Positions 6,126-6,624 of a stretch of 6,624 nt of DNA are shown here, piece by piece. This stretch comes from Competibacteraceae bacterium UBA2788 (GTDB lineage: Bacteria > Pseudomonadota > Gammaproteobacteria > Competibacterales > Competibacteraceae). The notes beneath the pieces are model-generated. The model was not told the origin of the DNA. It made no database searches and worked only from the letters and a program-made list of their open reading frames with translations. Position numbers and translations under genes: made by a program. Numbering within the stretch: position 1 is the first letter of the stretch; every line of letters begins with the position of its first letter. Location: positions 16,764 through 23,387 of the forward strand of contig DEHY01000110.1 of assembly GCA_002352185.1 (NCBI GenBank), in the 5' to 3' direction.

Positions 6126-6624
6126 GCAACCACAAGAACGCAAAACACCAGGAAGAGGCGTCGGCGCCCGAAAAGCTGAAGAGCAAGGATTACGAACAGG
6201 AATTGGCGAAATTGCATGTCGAGCTGGTGAAGCTCCAGGAATGGGTCCGCCATAAGGGACTCAAGGTCTGCGTTGTCTTTGAAGGCCGGGATGGGGCGGG
6301 CAAGGGCGGCGCCATCAAGGCGATTACCGAACGGGTCAGTCCGCGCATTTTTCGGGTGGTGGCCTTGCCGGCGCCCACCGAGCGCGAAAAATCCCAGATG
6401 TATATCCAGCGCTATGTCCCGCACTGGCCGGCGGCTGGTGAAGTGGTCATCTTCGACCGTAGCTGGTATAACCGCGCCGGCGTCGAGCGGGTGATGGGAT
6501 TCTGCACCGAGGAGCAGGCGAAGCGCTTCCTGGAGATGGCCCCGCAGGTGGAGAAGGCGATGGTTGATTCCGGCATGGTTCTTGTCAAATACTGGCTGGA
6601 AGTCAGTCCCGAGGAGCAGACCCG
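6122..6624 (+). CDS. ppk2: Polyphosphate kinase 2 (PPK2 family), 5' part
   Basis: The first 167 residues are present; the gene runs off the right edge, and full PPK2 proteins have about 260-300 residues. PPK2 enzymes move phosphate between inorganic polyphosphate and nucleotides, most often using polyphosphate to phosphorylate ADP or GDP (some act on AMP). The Walker A motif GRDGAGKGG is at 55-63, with K61 as the phosphate-binding lysine. The Walker B segment VIFDRSWYNRAGVERVMGF is at 109-127, with D112 and R113. The family stretch PTEREKSQMYIQRYVPHWP, which includes part of the lid, is at 85-103, and KYWLEVS at 156-162 is the following core strand. The N-terminal 20 residues are polar and probably disordered. 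The single-domain form and motifs suggest class I, but the C-terminal residues needed to be sure are missing. Its ATG overlaps the preceding stop in ATGA, so translation is probably coupled. Confidence 0.95.
   Translation, partial: MSNHKNAKHQEEASAPEKLKSKDYEQELAKLHVELVKLQEWVRHKGLKVCVVFEGRDGAGKGGAIKAITERVSPRIFRVVALPAPTEREKSQMYIQRYVPHWPAAGEVVIFDRSWYNRAGVERVMGFCTEEQAKRFLEMAPQVEKAMVDSGMVLVKYWLEVSPEEQT

Overview
This is a G+C-rich window with proteobacterial-looking genes. It suggests a proteobacterium, possibly a gammaproteobacterium, but nothing visible fixes the genus. It contains seven protein-coding genes, two of them cut by the window edges. I see no rRNA, tRNA, CRISPR array, transposase or phage gene.

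Positions 1-2110 hold a divergent regulator/exporter pair. A MocR-type regulator (GntR-like winged helix fused to a PLP-dependent aminotransferase-like domain) runs leftward and off the window edge. A LysE/RhtB amino-acid exporter gene runs rightward. The 134-base gap carries nested inverted repeats, a good sigma70-type promoter for the exporter, and an identical 15-base translation start region for both genes in mirror orientation. An intrinsic terminator follows the exporter gene.

Positions 2111-3838 hold two rightward genes of unknown function. The first encodes a 346-residue, probably cytoplasmic protein with a coiled-coil second half. The second encodes a 150-residue soluble protein. A promoter lies before the first gene, and a strong hairpin without a T-tract lies between the two. 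Both starts are set by good ribosome binding sites, not by the longest reading frames.

Positions 3791-4055 are intergenic, with a short hairpin and a G/C-rich imperfect inverted repeat resembling a dispersed intergenic (REP-like) element.

Positions 4056-6624 hold a probable three-gene operon: a DUF2254 four-helix membrane protein, an uncharacterised six-helix membrane protein, and a PPK2-family polyphosphate kinase that starts in a 4-base overlap with the gene before it and runs off the right edge. Translational coupling of a polyphosphate-using nucleotide kinase to two membrane proteins of unknown function is the most interesting arrangement here. The regulator/exporter control region comes second.
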